The notes beneath the pieces are model-generated. The model did not search any database, was not told where the DNA came from, and worked only from the letters and a program-made list of their open reading frames with translations. DNA of 64,000 bases from the NCBI RefSeq assembly GCF_049116215.1, contig NZ_JAGDZB010000001.1, positions 1,105,863-1,169,862 on the forward strand. The letters are read 5' to 3'. This document shows, one piece after another, positions 25,437-34,109 of this stretch. The number at the start of each line of letters is the position of its first letter. The stretch's first letter is position 1. Source of the stretch: Shimia sp049116215 (lineage in GTDB: Bacteria; Pseudomonadota; Alphaproteobacteria; Rhodobacterales; Rhodobacteraceae). The position numbers and the translations under genes were made by a program.

Positions 25437-26057
25437 CTAACGCAGTGACGCCAGCGCCATATCCGCCAGTTGCGCGCTGAGATCCATCACGAAGCTGTCT
25501 GGCTCATTGTCTCGTGGACGGTACCAAAACACTGGGGCGTTGATCAGCAGCAGCACCGATTGCAACGCAATGGAGATGTTTTGCTGTCGAAAGCTGCCGT
25601 CGTTCATACCGGTTTGCAGCACCTGCCGAAACAAGGCTTCGTAAGATTTGCGTTCCACTTGGATCTGCGCAAACAGCGCCCGTTCATGGGCTGTGGTCGA
25701 TTTTTGCTGCACCCCGACATAAGATTGAATGATCACCTTGTGATACGGCAAGGTGCGCAGAACCTCAGGGACATGGGTCAGGATCATGCAGCGCAAATTG
25801 TCGGCGGGGGACGCGTTTGCCGCGACAACCGGTGGCACTTTCTGCAGCACAAAATCCGCCGCACGCAAACACACTTCGGCCAGCAAAGCGCCTTTGGACG
25901 GGAAGTGATGGTAGATGCGCCCTTTGGTGGCGCCGAGGTGGCGGGCAACATCGTCAATCGACGCCGCTTCCGCGCCAAGTGTCATAAACACCTCTGCTGC
26001 AGCATCCAGAATTTGCGCCTTTGACGTGCTCAACTTGGGCTCTGGGGGCTTAGACAT
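25437..26057 (-). CDS. TetR-family repressor of the acyl-CoA dehydrogenase/ABC module
   Basis: 206 residues from ATG 26057 (MSKPPEPKLSTSKAQIL). The frame is open far upstream, but that part overlaps the divergent dehydrogenase gene and looks unlike protein. The TetR helix-turn-helix is clear: ILDAAAEVFMTLGAEAASIDDVARHLGATKGRIYHHFPSKGALLAEV. The ligand domain carries a TetR_C-like region similar to FadR/PaaR-type regulators of acyl-CoA degradation. It is divergent from the dehydrogenases, with a palindrome in the gap that recurs before livH, so it probably represses both promoters until an acyl-CoA binds. Confidence 0.88.
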   Translation of the reverse strand: MSKPPEPKLSTSKAQILDAAAEVFMTLGAEAASIDDVARHLGATKGRIYHHFPSKGALLAEVCLRAADFVLQKVPPVVAANASPADNLRCMILTHVPEVLRTLPYHKVIIQSYVGVQQKSTTAHERALFAQIQVERKSYEALFRQVLQTGMNDGSFRQQNISIALQSVLLLINAPVFWYRPRDNEPDSFVMDLSAQLADMALASLR

Positions 26058-26122
26058 GACTGCAAGTACCTCATGGTGCACCAACGGTGACGTGACGTCG
26101 CGCGAACGCGCTGCGTTGACAG

Positions 26123-26138
26123 CATACTGAGTAGTATG
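26123..26138. promoter_or_regulatory. TetR operator candidate, copy 1
   Basis: CATACTGAGTAGTATG (CATAC-N6-GTATG) lies in the divergent gap and just downstream of a TTGACA -35-like hexamer at 26116-26121. The same CATAC-N6-GTATG pattern occurs at 28514-28529. Confidence 0.7.
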
Positions 26139-26198
26139 TTTGCCTGCCGGGTGCAACATCCAGTCCGCAGGATTGGTGTCTTGGGAGGGGCAGATTGC

Positions 26199-27377
26199 AT
26201 GGACCTTGAAACATTCCGCAGCGAGACCCGCGCATGGCTTGAAGCCAACTGCCCGGCGGACATGCGCACCCCGATGGGCGAAGACGACATCTGTTGGGGC
26301 GGGCGCAAGTTTGTGTTTCGCTCGCCAGCGCAAAAGCAGTGGCTGGAGGTCATGGCCGCCAAGGGGTGGACAGTGCCAGCCTGGCCCAAAGCCTACGGCG
26401 GTGGCGGGCTTTCTGGCGATGAACAAAAGGTTTTGACCGAGGAGATGCAGCGCATCAATGCGCGGCCGCCCTTACAGAGCTTCGGCATCTGGATGTTGGG
26501 GCCAGCCTTGTTGCAGTTTGGAACTGAAGAACAGAAGCGCCACTTCTTGCCTCAAATTGCGCGCGGCGAAATCCGCTGGTGTCAGGGCTATTCGGAGCCC
26601 GGCGCAGGCTCCGATCTGGCGGGGTTGCAGACCAAAGGCGTGGATATGGGTGAGCATTTTGAGGTCACTGGGCAGAAGATTTGGACCTCTTATGCCGACA
26701 AGGCGGATTGGATTTTCTGCCTTGTGCGCACGGAGCCGGATGAGAAGAAGCACACCGGCATTTCTTTCCTGTTGTTTGACATGGAAAGCGCAGGCGTTTC
26801 GACCAAACCGATCAAGCTGATCTCCGGTGCGTCGCCGTTTTGCGAGACCTTCTTTGATGGCGTGAAAGTGCCCAAAGACCAGATTGTTGGCGCACGTGGG
26901 CAGGGCTGGACCATTGCCAAATACCTGCTGACCCATGAGCGCGAAATGATTGGCGCGGCGGACTCGGCGCTCTTTGCCAAGTCGAACCTCGCCGCGGATG
27001 CGATGTCTGCGATTGGCTTGGATGACACTGGCCGGTTGGATGATCCCATGCTGCGGGCCGAGTTGGGGCGGTTTTTGGTCGATGAAATCTGCTTTGACGC
27101 TCATCTGGATATGACCGGTACCTACATGCGCGCGGGACAGGAATTGGGCGCGCGATCTGCGGAGTTGAAATACCTCGGGACAGAGTTGAATAAGCGCCGC
27201 CAAAGCTTGCGTATGGCGGCTGGGGGCAGTGACGATCTGGTTTGGGAAGGCGCGGCCAATGATGCGGGACAGGTGGCCAAAGATTGGCTTCGCTCCAAAG
27301 CCAATACCATCGAAGGCGGCACCTCTGAGGTGATGTTGTCGATCCTGTCCAAAGCCGTTTTGAAATTGCCGGGGTAA
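26199..27377 (+). CDS. Acyl-CoA dehydrogenase, subunit 1
   Basis: 392 residues from ATG 26199, with GGGAGGGG ahead. It is an FAD-dependent acyl-CoA dehydrogenase introducing an alpha-beta double bond, passing electrons to ETF. Motifs: GGGLSGDEQKVLTEE, the substrate/FAD loop CQGYSEPGAGSDLAGLQT, IWTSYADKADWIFCLVRT, and the C-terminal TIEGGTSEVML, which carries the usual position of the catalytic Glu. It is followed without gap by a second, shorter dehydrogenase. Such adjacent pairs often form heteromeric enzymes (as with PimC/PimD or actinobacterial steroid FadE pairs) acting on bulky or dicarboxylic acyl-CoAs. Confidence 0.92.
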   Translation: MDLETFRSETRAWLEANCPADMRTPMGEDDICWGGRKFVFRSPAQKQWLEVMAAKGWTVPAWPKAYGGGGLSGDEQKVLTEEMQRINARPPLQSFGIWMLGPALLQFGTEEQKRHFLPQIARGEIRWCQGYSEPGAGSDLAGLQTKGVDMGEHFEVTGQKIWTSYADKADWIFCLVRTEPDEKKHTGISFLLFDMESAGVSTKPIKLISGASPFCETFFDGVKVPKDQIVGARGQGWTIAKYLLTHEREMIGAADSALFAKSNLAADAMSAIGLDDTGRLDDPMLRAELGRFLVDEICFDAHLDMTGTYMRAGQELGARSAELKYLGTELNKRRQSLRMAAGGSDDLVWEGAANDAGQVAKDWLRSKANTIEGGTSEVMLSILSKAVLKLPG

Positions 27378-28493
27378 ATGCGCATGGAACTTTTGAGCGA
27401 AGACCAGCAGCTGATTGCCGATTCCGCGGCGGGGTTTCTGCGCGATAGGCATGGCATTGCCACGTTCCGCGCGCTGAGAGAGGCTGGCGATGACGCCAAT
27501 ACCGCCCTCACAGCTGAGCTGGCAGAGATGGGTTGGATGGGGATTATGATCCCAGAGGCGCTTGGCGGGCTTGGGCTTGGCTACCGCGCAGCGGGACTGA
27601 TTGCCGAAGAGCTGGGGCGTAATTTGACGGTCAATCCGTTTGTGTCTTCGGCGGTTTTGGCAGGCACGGCGCTGGCTTCAGCTGGAGGCGAAATGGTCCA
27701 AAACTGGGCACCTAAAATTGCCACCGGTGACGCCAAGGTTGCGTTGGCGATGGATGAAGTGGCCAAACATCGTCCGGAACGGATTGCGACGACGGTTTCA
27801 GGCGCGTCTGGTGCGTTGAAGCTAAATGGCCGCAAAACCTATGTGGTTGATGGCGGCATTGCAGACCGTTTGATTGTGACCGCCATGCGGGGCGAAGATC
27901 TGTGTTTGGTGATGTGCGATCCCATGGCGGATGGCGTCACGCGCGCGCCGCAGGTGATGCTGGACCATCGCAACGCGGCCACCGTGATCTTTGAAGACGT
28001 GGCAATTGCTGAGGCGAACATCTTTGCGCAGGGGGCTGCGGCAGAGCAGATTTTGGCGAAGACGCTGGCCGCCGGCCGCGCGATTGCGGCGGCGGAACAG
28101 CTAGGGGTGGCCAAAGCGGCGGCAGAGCAGACCTACGACTATCTGCGCACTCGCAAACAGTTTGGGGTTTTGATTGGACAGTTTCAGGCGCTGCAACACC
28201 GGGCGGCGGATCTCTATTGTGAGTTGGCGCAGGTGTCCTCGCTGATCGCAGCAGCGCTGAACGCGTTGGATGAAGACGGTGCAGACGTTGAAACCCTGAC
28301 TCGTGCGGCCAAAGCCAAGATGGCGCGGGTTGGGCGGCAGGCCACAGAAGAAGGCGTGCAGATGCATGGCGGCATTGGCATGACCGATGAAATGGACCTG
28401 GGGCTTTTTATGAAACGCGACCGCGCATTGACCGAATTTCTGGGTGATGCGGGGTACCACACCGAGTGGATTTTGCGGCAGCGCGGCATCTGA
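27378..28493 (+). CDS. Acyl-CoA dehydrogenase, subunit 2
   Basis: 371 residues, with its ATG immediately after the previous stop codon. It has dehydrogenase family features (EMGWMGIMIPEALGGLGLGYRAAGLIAEELGR, the TRKQFGVLIGQFQALQHRAADLY helix, and the FAD/CoA-region GVQMHGGIGMTDEMDLGLFMKR) but lacks the terminal YEGT/IEGGT catalytic-Glu segment and has a degenerate FAD-loop region. It fits the partner subunit of a heteromeric dehydrogenase rather than a free-standing enzyme. Its substrate is presumably the acyl-CoA made by the ligase further down the module. Confidence 0.9.
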   Translation: MRMELLSEDQQLIADSAAGFLRDRHGIATFRALREAGDDANTALTAELAEMGWMGIMIPEALGGLGLGYRAAGLIAEELGRNLTVNPFVSSAVLAGTALASAGGEMVQNWAPKIATGDAKVALAMDEVAKHRPERIATTVSGASGALKLNGRKTYVVDGGIADRLIVTAMRGEDLCLVMCDPMADGVTRAPQVMLDHRNAATVIFEDVAIAEANIFAQGAAAEQILAKTLAAGRAIAAAEQLGVAKAAAEQTYDYLRTRKQFGVLIGQFQALQHRAADLYCELAQVSSLIAAALNALDEDGADVETLTRAAKAKMARVGRQATEEGVQMHGGIGMTDEMDLGLFMKRDRALTEFLGDAGYHTEWILRQRGI

Positions 28494-28513
28494 CGCCAAT
28501 TGAGTTGATTTAG

Positions 28514-28529
28514 CATACGGTGCCGTATG
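28514..28529. promoter_or_regulatory. TetR operator candidate, copy 2
   Basis: CATACGGTGCCGTATG is a perfect palindrome of the form CATAC-N6-GTATG, 21 bases after the second dehydrogenase and 123 bases before livH, with a TTGATT hexamer just upstream (28505-28510). It matches the copy at 26123 in the outer halves. Confidence 0.72.
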
Positions 28530-28651
28530 TTGGCGGGTGTGTGACGTAACGGAGCTTTGATTGAGCGGGAGAATGCAGACTTGACGTAGACGGGTTCGCT
28601 CCGAAGACTGAGCAAGGGAAAAGCTGGTCAAAACCGGCGCGGGAGGTGAAA

Positions 28652-29527
28652 TTGGAAGTTGTGCAACTGCTCGTCAGTGGGCTTGCGAATGGCTGTGTTT
28701 ATGGCTTGATCGCGCTGGGCTTTGTGCTGATTTATAAGGCGACCGAACAGGTGAATTTCGCCCAGGGCGATTTCATGATGCTTGGCGCCTTTATTTGTTT
28801 GGGGCTGACAAACGCCCACTATATGGGCCTGCCGTTTTGGGTTGCCGCGCCATTGTCGATCGCCATCATGGCGGTGCTGGGCTATCTGCTCGACTTCTTT
28901 GTGCTGCGCCATTTGTTTGGACAAAGCCAGACGGCGGTGGTGATCCTGACCATTGCATTGGGCTTTGTCATTCGCTTCATTGCCGGTGCGATCTGGAGCC
29001 ATGAGCCACAGACATTGGAAAGCCCGTTGGCGGTTGGTGACTTCAACGTGGGCGGTGTGGTGTTAGGCATGGCTGATATTGCCGTGATTGTCGTTACCGT
29101 GCTGCTCACCTACTTTCTGTATCAGTTCTTCCAGCGCACCAAGCTGGGCCTTGCGATGCAGGCCGCCTCCCAGAACCAGATGGCGGCCTACTTCATGGGC
29201 ATACCGGTGAAGCGGGTACAGGGCATGATCTGGGGGCTGTCCGGCGCCGTTGCCGCGGTTGCGGGCATTCTATTTGCCTCAAAAGGCGCAATTGATCCCA
29301 ACGCGGGTTTGTTGGGCATCAAGGCATTCGCTGCTGCGGTGATTGGCGGGTTTGGGTCTCTGCCAGGCGCGCTCATGGGTGGGTTGATTGTCGGGGTGAT
29401 CGAACCCTTTGCGTCCCGCTATTTCCCAGCAGGCTACAGCCAGATCGCGCCCTACACGCTCCTGTTGTTTGTGTTGGTGTTCCGCCCGCACGGCCTGTTT
29501 TCACAGGTCCGGATCAAGAAGGTCTGA
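28652..29527 (+). CDS. LIV-type ABC importer permease (LivH family), module 1
   Basis: 291 residues from TTG 28652. GGGAGG at 28641-28646 lies five bases ahead of this TTG and overlaps the alternative GTG at 28646. It is an integral membrane permease of the branched-chain amino acid (HAAT) importer family: LLVSGLANGCVYGLIALGFVLIYKATEQVNFAQGDFMML at the start, and the C-terminal FAAAVIGGFGSLPGALMGGLIVG loop that contacts the ATPase. About eight membrane segments. First gene of a livH-livM-livG-livF-ligase-binding-protein operon downstream of the operator palindrome. The substrate is likely an organic acid rather than an amino acid, given the ligase and dehydrogenases. Confidence 0.92.
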   Translation: MEVVQLLVSGLANGCVYGLIALGFVLIYKATEQVNFAQGDFMMLGAFICLGLTNAHYMGLPFWVAAPLSIAIMAVLGYLLDFFVLRHLFGQSQTAVVILTIALGFVIRFIAGAIWSHEPQTLESPLAVGDFNVGGVVLGMADIAVIVVTVLLTYFLYQFFQRTKLGLAMQAASQNQMAAYFMGIPVKRVQGMIWGLSGAVAAVAGILFASKGAIDPNAGLLGIKAFAAAVIGGFGSLPGALMGGLIVGVIEPFASRYFPAGYSQIAPYTLLLFVLVFRPHGLFSQVRIKKV

Positions 29528-29530
29528 GCC

Positions 29531-30616
29531 ATGCGGATACATTTCAAAACCTCTTACGACCACGACATCCGGCTTTTCCCTGACTGGTGGAGCTTCTTTG
29601 TCTACGCAACGCTTTTTGTGATCGCGGTGGCCCTGCCGTGGCTGATGGATGACTTCTTCCTCGGTGAAGTCACCAACGTGCTGATCTGGGCCATCGCGGG
29701 CCTCGGCCTGATGCTGCTGACCGGACAAACCGGGCAAGCCAGCCTTGGCCACGCGGCCTTCCTCGCGCTGGGCTGCTACTCCTGCATCATCTTTATGGAG
29801 CAGGGCTGGCCCTTCCTGGTCGCCTTTCCGGCGGCGGGCATCCTGACCGGCGTGGTGGGGACAATCATTGCCATCCCGGCGATCCGCCTGCACGGCATCT
29901 ACCTCGCCATTGCGACCATTGCGCTGTCCATTTTGGCTGATGACATCATCGTGCTGATGGAGCCGATCACCGATGGGGTGTCGGGCAAGTTTGCCCCGAT
30001 GATCAATATCTTTGGCATCGAGATCGAGCGCTGGACGACGCCGGATCGGTTCTACTGGCTGGTGTTGGCTGTCACGATCCTCTGCACACTGGCCTATCGC
30101 AACCTGCTGCGCTCGCCCTTGGGCCGCGCCATGGCAGCCGTGCGCGACAGTGAAGTTTCCGCCACAGCCATGGGCGTACAAATCGCGCGCACAAAGGCGG
30201 CGGCCTTTGGCATTTCCTGCGCAATCACCGGACTTGCTGGCGCGTTGATGGGCTTTTATGCCGGAGCGTTCAACAACGAGACCTTCAGCATTGTGATCTC
30301 CATCACGCTTTTGATGATGATCGTGATCGGCGGGCTTGGCTCTATCCACGGGGCCTTCTTTGGCGCGGTGGTCGTGGCCTTCCTGCCGCAGTTCCTGTCG
30401 ATGACCAAGGACCTGATCGGCGGTGGCTCGGTTGCCATTCCAGGGCTGGAAACCGGTGTGTTTGGCATGATCCTGATCCTCTTCATCCTGTTTGAACCAA
30501 TGGGCATCTACGGCCGTTGGATGAAAATCCGCATCTGGTTTGAGCTCTTCCCGTTTGCGCGCAAAGACATGTTCAAGCGTCAGAAGAGTTACCTGAAGAC
30601 GGAGCGTTTGAGATGA
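29531..30616 (+). CDS. LIV-type ABC importer permease (LivM family), module 1
   Basis: 361 residues, the second permease of the importer. Family features: IWAIAGLGLMLLTGQTGQASLGHAAFLALGCY, PAIRLHGIYLAIATIALSILAD, and the coupling region MMIVIGGLGSIHGAFFGAVVVAFLPQFL. It has more than eight hydrophobic segments and a cytoplasmic C-terminal tail rich in basic residues. It starts three bases after livH and overlaps the ATPase gene by four bases (ATGA). Confidence 0.93.
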   Translation: MRIHFKTSYDHDIRLFPDWWSFFVYATLFVIAVALPWLMDDFFLGEVTNVLIWAIAGLGLMLLTGQTGQASLGHAAFLALGCYSCIIFMEQGWPFLVAFPAAGILTGVVGTIIAIPAIRLHGIYLAIATIALSILADDIIVLMEPITDGVSGKFAPMINIFGIEIERWTTPDRFYWLVLAVTILCTLAYRNLLRSPLGRAMAAVRDSEVSATAMGVQIARTKAAAFGISCAITGLAGALMGFYAGAFNNETFSIVISITLLMMIVIGGLGSIHGAFFGAVVVAFLPQFLSMTKDLIGGGSVAIPGLETGVFGMILILFILFEPMGIYGRWMKIRIWFELFPFARKDMFKRQKSYLKTERLR

Positions 30617-31383
30617 GCACTTTGCTGGAAATCAACAACGCGACGCTTAAATTTGGCGGCGTTGTCGCAGTGAACGATCTGACCTTTAGCGTGGATGAAG
30701 GCGAGGTCTATGCGATTGTTGGCCCCAACGGTGCGGGCAAATCCACGGTCTTCAACCTGATCTCGCGGTTTTACAATCCCTACGCCGGATCAATCTCCTT
30801 TGACGGTCACAACCTCTTGGACCGCAACGCGGATTCGGTGGCTGATCTTGGAATTGCGCGCACATTCCAGAACATCGAGCTGTTTGACCATGCCACGGTG
30901 TTGCAAAACCTGCTGGTAGGACGGCACCGGCATCGCAAGACCAATCTGGTGCAGGAGATGCTGTTCACACCCAAGGTGCGGCAGGAAGAGAAGCGTCATC
31001 GCGAGGCTGTCGAAGAAGTCATCGATTTCCTCGACCTGCAACCTTATCGCGACAAGATGATCGCCGGGCTGCCCTACGGTGTGCGCAAGGTTGTGGAACT
31101 GGGCCGCGCGTTGGCCTCTGGTCCACGGCTCTTGCTGCTGGATGAACCCGCCTCTGGTCTGTCGGTCGAGGAAACCCAAGACATGCGCTGGTGGATTGAC
31201 GACATCCGTAAACAGATGGGTATCACCGTTTTGATGGTAGAGCACGACATGGGGCTGGTCTCCGGCGTGTCCGACCGTGTGCTGGCCTTGGCCGATGGGG
31301 CCAAGCTGGCCGAAGGTACGCCGCAGCAGGTGCAATCTGATCCTGCGGTGATTGAGGCCTATCTGGGCGCGGGGGCAGCGTGA
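30613..31383 (+). CDS. LIV-type ABC importer ATPase (LivG family), module 1
   Basis: 256 residues. It is an ABC ATPase: Walker A GPNGAGKSTVFNLISRFYNP, the LivG-typical GIARTFQNIELFDHATVLQNLLVG, and Walker B LLLLDEPASGLSVEETQD. The usual LSGGQ signature is changed to a short LPYGVRKVVELGRAL, which is the normal form in LivG proteins. It drives import together with the LivF partner. Confidence 0.94.
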   Translation: MSTLLEINNATLKFGGVVAVNDLTFSVDEGEVYAIVGPNGAGKSTVFNLISRFYNPYAGSISFDGHNLLDRNADSVADLGIARTFQNIELFDHATVLQNLLVGRHRHRKTNLVQEMLFTPKVRQEEKRHREAVEEVIDFLDLQPYRDKMIAGLPYGVRKVVELGRALASGPRLLLLDEPASGLSVEETQDMRWWIDDIRKQMGITVLMVEHDMGLVSGVSDRVLALADGAKLAEGTPQQVQSDPAVIEAYLGAGAA

Positions 31384-32156
31384 TGGGCGAAACAGTGCTT
31401 GATATCAAGAACATCGAGAGCTTTTACGGCCCGATCATGGCGATCCGTGGCGTGTCGTTGAAGGTGGGAAAGGGTCAGGTGGTGACCGTGCTGGGCGCCA
31501 ATGGCGCGGGCAAGTCGACGCTTCTTAAGACCATCTCCGGCATTATGGATCCTGAAAAAGGCCAAGTGGTGTTTGAGGGCCGCGAAATCCAAGGCATGGA
31601 GCCGCACAAGGTTGTCGGCCAAGGTATTGTACATGTGCCTGAGGGCCGTGAAGTCTTCCCGCTTTTGACGGTAGATGAAAACCTCTCTCTTGGGGCCTAC
31701 ACGCGTAGCGACAAGGTGGAGATCGAAAAAGATCGGCAGATGGTTTTTGACTACTTTCCCATTCTGGCCGAACGCCGCCATCAAGAGGCGGGGACGCTGT
31801 CTGGGGGGCAGCAACAGATGCTCGCCATTGGACGCGGTTTGATGCTGCGGCCCAAGATCATGCTGCTGGATGAGCCATCTTTGGGCCTGTCACCGCTTTT
31901 GGTGCAGGAGATTTTTGCCATCCTCAAACGCCTGAACAAAGATGAAGGCGTCACCATGATGCTGGTGGAGCAAAACGCCAAAGTCGCGCTGGAGCTGGCG
32001 GATGTGGGCTATGTGATGGAGGTCGGCCGCATTGTGATGGACGACACCGCTGAGCGCCTGATGGAGAGCGAAGACATCAAAGCCTTCTATCTTGGTCATC
32101 AAGAAGACGGCGCACGTGGTGAACGGCGCTGGAAACGCAAGAAGACATGGCGCTGA
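31383..32156 (+). CDS. LIV-type ABC importer ATPase (LivF family), module 1
   Basis: 257 residues from ATG 31383, overlapping the livG stop (TGATG); a GTG three bases upstream is possible. Walker A LGANGAGKSTLLKTISG, the LivF-type VPEGREVFPLLTVDENLSLGAY, signature LSGGQQQMLAIGRGLMLRPK, and Walker B IMLLDEPSLGLSPLLVQEIF. The C-terminus has an unusually basic tail (RGERRWKRKKTW). Confidence 0.94.
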   Translation: MGETVLDIKNIESFYGPIMAIRGVSLKVGKGQVVTVLGANGAGKSTLLKTISGIMDPEKGQVVFEGREIQGMEPHKVVGQGIVHVPEGREVFPLLTVDENLSLGAYTRSDKVEIEKDRQMVFDYFPILAERRHQEAGTLSGGQQQMLAIGRGLMLRPKIMLLDEPSLGLSPLLVQEIFAILKRLNKDEGVTMMLVEQNAKVALELADVGYVMEVGRIVMDDTAERLMESEDIKAFYLGHQEDGARGERRWKRKKTWR

Positions 32157-32169
32157 GGGAGGGACAGAC

Positions 32170-34062
32170 ATGAACGTTCAAAATACACCCAACGTGCCCG
32201 AACAGATCGAAATCAACGGTGTGATTGTGTCGGCCACGCCGGGGCAGAAACCCGCGCTAGTGGATGGCTGCGACACGGTGGTGAGCCTGTTTCAAAAACG
32301 CTGTGAACAGCTGCGCGACCGCACCGCCCATCGTGAAAAAGACCTCGGCATCTGGCAGGCCTATTCGTGGACCGACTACTGGAATCATGCCAAGTGGATT
32401 GGCCTTGGCCTGCGCGCCTTGGGGCTAGAGCGCGGCGAGGTGGTTTCGATCCTGTCCGAGGATCGCAAGGAATGGCTGTATGCCGACATGGGTATCCAAT
32501 GCGTCGGCGGGATCGCCTCGGGTGTTTACACCACCGACAGCGCCAGCCAGCTTGAGTACCTTTTACGTGACAGCGGCAGCCGCTTTCTGTTTGTGGAAAA
32601 TGACGAGCAGCTCGACAAATTTCTGGAGATCGAGGACCAAGCCAGCCATGTGGTGAAGGTCATCATCTTGGACCAAGACGGTCTGCATGATCTGCGCCAC
32701 GACAAATGTGTGTTTCTGGACGACCTTTATGAAACCGGGCGTGCCTATGAGGCGGAAAACCGCGGGGTCTTTGAAGAAGAAATCAAGAAGGCCAAGCCCG
32801 AGGACACGGGCCTGTTAATCTATACTTCTGGCACCACCGGCATGCCCAAAGGTGCGATGCTGTCACAGGAAAACGTGATTGCCGCCTGCGTGTCCGGCGC
32901 CCATGCACTGCCGACATTGGACAAGGATGAGCAGCTCTGTTTCTTGCCGCTGTGCCACATTCTGGAGCGCAACGTGAGCGCCTATTTCCCGATTGCGGGC
33001 AAATCCACGGTGAATTTTGCCGAAAGCCCAGAGACGGTTTTTGACAACCTGCAGGAAGTCTCGCCAGCGCATTTCACTGCCGTGCCGCGAGTGTGGGAGA
33101 AGATCTATTCCCGCGTGCTGGTGCTGGCGCAGGAGGCCACGCCCATTGGGCGGTTGTGTTTCAACATGGCCATCAAAGCGGGATTAAAACGCGCTGGCTA
33201 TTTGCTAGACCGTAAGCCGGTGCCAAGTGGCGTGCAGCTCAACTACGCGATCTGGGACTTTCTGGTCTTGCGCAATCTGCGGCGGATGTTGGGAATGGAC
33301 AAAATGCGCCGGGGCGGCACCGGCGCAGCCCCGATCAGCCCGGAGCTGATCCGCTGGTATTGGGCGATTGGCGTGCAGCTTTTGGAAGGTTACGGCATGA
33401 CCGAAAACGCCGGTCTGGCCTCGATCAATGTACCCGATGACAACAAGCTGGGCAGTGTGGGCAAAGCCGTACCTGGGTTTCAGGTGCGCATTGCCGAGGA
33501 TGGCGAAATTCAAACCTACGGGCTGAACAACTTCCAAGGTTACTGGCGCAACAACGAGAAAACGGCGGAGACCTTCACCGATGACGGCTGGCTGCGCACG
33601 GGGGATGTGGGCAAGCTGGATGAGGACGGCTTTGTCACCATCACCGGGCGTCTCAAGGACATCATTATCACCGCTGGCGGCAAGAATATCACCCCAGCGG
33701 AGATCGAAAGCCGTCTGAAGTTTAGCCACTACATCTCCGATGCGGTGGTGATTGGCGACGCGCGCAAATACCTGACCTGCCTGATTATGATCGATCAAGA
33801 GAACGTGGAAAAATACGCCCAGGACCGCAAAGTGCCGTTCTCGGATTTTGCCTCGCTCTGTGCCGCCCAAGACGTGGTGGACCTCATCAAGGGTGAGGTG
33901 GACGACGTGAACAAAGAGTTCGCCCGCGTGGAACAGATCAAGGATTTCCGGCTGATCAACGTCTTGCTGACGGCGGAGGATGAAGAATTAACCGCAACCA
34001 TGAAACTCAAGCGCAGCTTTGTGGAGAAGAAACACGCGGGACTCATAGAGGAAATGTACTAA
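32170..34062 (+). CDS. AMP-forming acyl-CoA ligase (long-chain-like), module 1
   Basis: 630 residues from ATG 32170, with GGGAGGGA ahead. It activates a carboxylic acid to its CoA ester with ATP. Motifs: P-loop YTSGTTGMPKGAMLS, adenine motif GTGAAPISPEL and EGYGMTENAGLASIN, the TGDVGKLDEDGFVTITGRLKDIIITAGGKNITPAEIE hinge, and the terminal ATMKLKRSF with the catalytic Lys. It resembles FadD15-like long-chain/bulky acid ligases of the FACS group. Embedded between the importer ATPase and the binding-protein gene, it probably traps the imported acid as CoA ester and supplies the dehydrogenase pair. Confidence 0.93.
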   Translation: MNVQNTPNVPEQIEINGVIVSATPGQKPALVDGCDTVVSLFQKRCEQLRDRTAHREKDLGIWQAYSWTDYWNHAKWIGLGLRALGLERGEVVSILSEDRKEWLYADMGIQCVGGIASGVYTTDSASQLEYLLRDSGSRFLFVENDEQLDKFLEIEDQASHVVKVIILDQDGLHDLRHDKCVFLDDLYETGRAYEAENRGVFEEEIKKAKPEDTGLLIYTSGTTGMPKGAMLSQENVIAACVSGAHALPTLDKDEQLCFLPLCHILERNVSAYFPIAGKSTVNFAESPETVFDNLQEVSPAHFTAVPRVWEKIYSRVLVLAQEATPIGRLCFNMAIKAGLKRAGYLLDRKPVPSGVQLNYAIWDFLVLRNLRRMLGMDKMRRGGTGAAPISPELIRWYWAIGVQLLEGYGMTENAGLASINVPDDNKLGSVGKAVPGFQVRIAEDGEIQTYGLNNFQGYWRNNEKTAETFTDDGWLRTGDVGKLDEDGFVTITGRLKDIIITAGGKNITPAEIESRLKFSHYISDAVVIGDARKYLTCLIMIDQENVEKYAQDRKVPFSDFASLCAAQDVVDLIKGEVDDVNKEFARVEQIKDFRLINVLLTAEDEELTATMKLKRSFVEKKHAGLIEEMY

Positions 34063-34109
34063 CATCTATTTCATGTGGCCCCAGACCACACTTTAAACGG
34101 GAGGAAACT

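Noticed and set aside
26058..26426. Extension of the first TetR to position 26426
   Set aside because: It would overlap the divergent dehydrogenase gene and the operator, and it lacks TetR-like sequence before MSKPPEP.
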